Shown piece by piece: positions 63,915 through 64,000 of a DNA stretch of 64,000 bases. The stretch covers positions 1 to 64,000 of the forward strand of contig NZ_JAFBED010000014.1 of assembly GCF_016908565.1 (NCBI RefSeq), in the 5' to 3' direction. The DNA comes from Sutcliffiella tianshenii (GTDB lineage: Bacteria; Bacillota; Bacilli; Bacillales; Bacillaceae_I). A model generated the notes under the pieces. That model was not told the origin of the DNA and made no database searches. It saw nothing but the letters and a program-made list of their open reading frames with translations. The translations under genes were made by a program, and so were the position numbers. How positions within the stretch are numbered: position 1 is the first letter of the stretch; every line of letters starts with the position of its first letter.

Positions 63915-64000
63915 ATGAAAAACAATAAATTTCAAGCGATCTATCAGGAACTTGCAAAAAAATTGGAAGAAAAAGAACTAAGGGTAGGGGAAAAGCTCCC
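63915..64000 (+). CDS. treR: Trehalose operon repressor, start only (window end)
   Basis: The first 28 residues of a GntR-family regulator, including the winged-helix start KFQAIYQELAKKLEEKEL, with AGGTGG upstream of the ATG. The location after treA and the twin operators upstream identify it as TreR, which binds trehalose-6-P. The gene is cut by the end of the window. Confidence 0.85.
   Translation, partial: MKNNKFQAIYQELAKKLEEKELRVGEKL

Overview
The window comes from a low-to-mid GC, endospore-forming Bacillaceae (a Bacillus-like Firmicute). Evidence: strong Gram-positive Shine-Dalgarno sequences, frequent GTG/TTG starts, short U-tract terminators, a CwlJ spore-cortex hydrolase, a YkwD-like LysM/CAP protein, a perfect Spo0A box, and B. 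subtilis-style regulators and sites (CcpA cre, TnrA, CodY, NagR, TreR). No rRNA, tRNA, phage, IS element or CRISPR array was seen. The window reads as ordinary chromosome.

Layout. 0-2.4 kb: a leftward patatin-MFS pair ending in an array of 51-bp hairpin repeats. 2.5-14.8 kb: branched-chain amino acid biosynthesis, with ilvA alone, then a nine-gene operon ilvE-ilvD-ilvB-ilvN-ilvC-leuA-leuB-leuC-leuD. The operon leader has a ykkC-family riboswitch, best read as the ppGpp subtype, behind a strong promoter with candidate TnrA, CcpA and CodY sites. 15-25.5 kb: mixed envelope genes (lipoprotein, papain-like amidase, CdsA-like enzyme, sugar acetyltransferase, glycosyltransferase, cwlJ), an orphan pair of peptide-type ABC permeases behind a perfect 28-bp palindrome, a YhfK-like SDR, a YdcF-like protein and a split threonine/serine exporter. 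25.5-28.8 kb: a phased repeat tract, a NERD protein, the LysM/CAP protein and an APH-type kinase. 28.8-31.5 kb: the leftward nagA-nagB-nagR operon with a NagR-type operator.

31.6-42.8 kb is rich in acetyltransferases: five GNAT genes including an Eis-like one and an unusual Clp-N/GNAT fusion, then a protein with a C-H-D arrangement like arylamine N-acetyltransferases. The same stretch has a second-type methionine aminopeptidase, a TetR gene with three look-alike operators but no target gene, a metallopeptidase, a D,D-carboxypeptidase and a dispersed intergenic element. 42.8-48.5 kb: a complete leftward oppABCDF oligopeptide transporter. 48.7-57 kb: acyl-CoA dehydrogenase, membrane diguanylate cyclase, YhdT-PanF pantothenate uptake, a large membrane-anchored alpha/beta hydrolase, a secreted ComEC-like metallohydrolase and an orphan. 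57.0-57.5 kb: nine hairpin units at an exact 52-bp period. 57.7 kb to the end: a CBO0543-type membrane protein and a trehalose operon (EIIA, treP, an oligo-1,6-glucosidase-like GH13, treA, start of treR) under two TreR-type operators and a cre site.

The connected themes are nutrient-responsive regulation (amino-acid, carbon, nitrogen and alarmone inputs on the ilv-leu operon; sugar-specific repressors on nag and tre), uptake of peptides, pantothenate and trehalose, and spore or envelope functions. Most genes belong to known families. The least explained items are the hairpin arrays, the operator-rich loci with missing or orphan targets, and the fusion acetyltransferase. Start codons were re-chosen by Shine-Dalgarno position, so several genes are shorter than the longest open frame.
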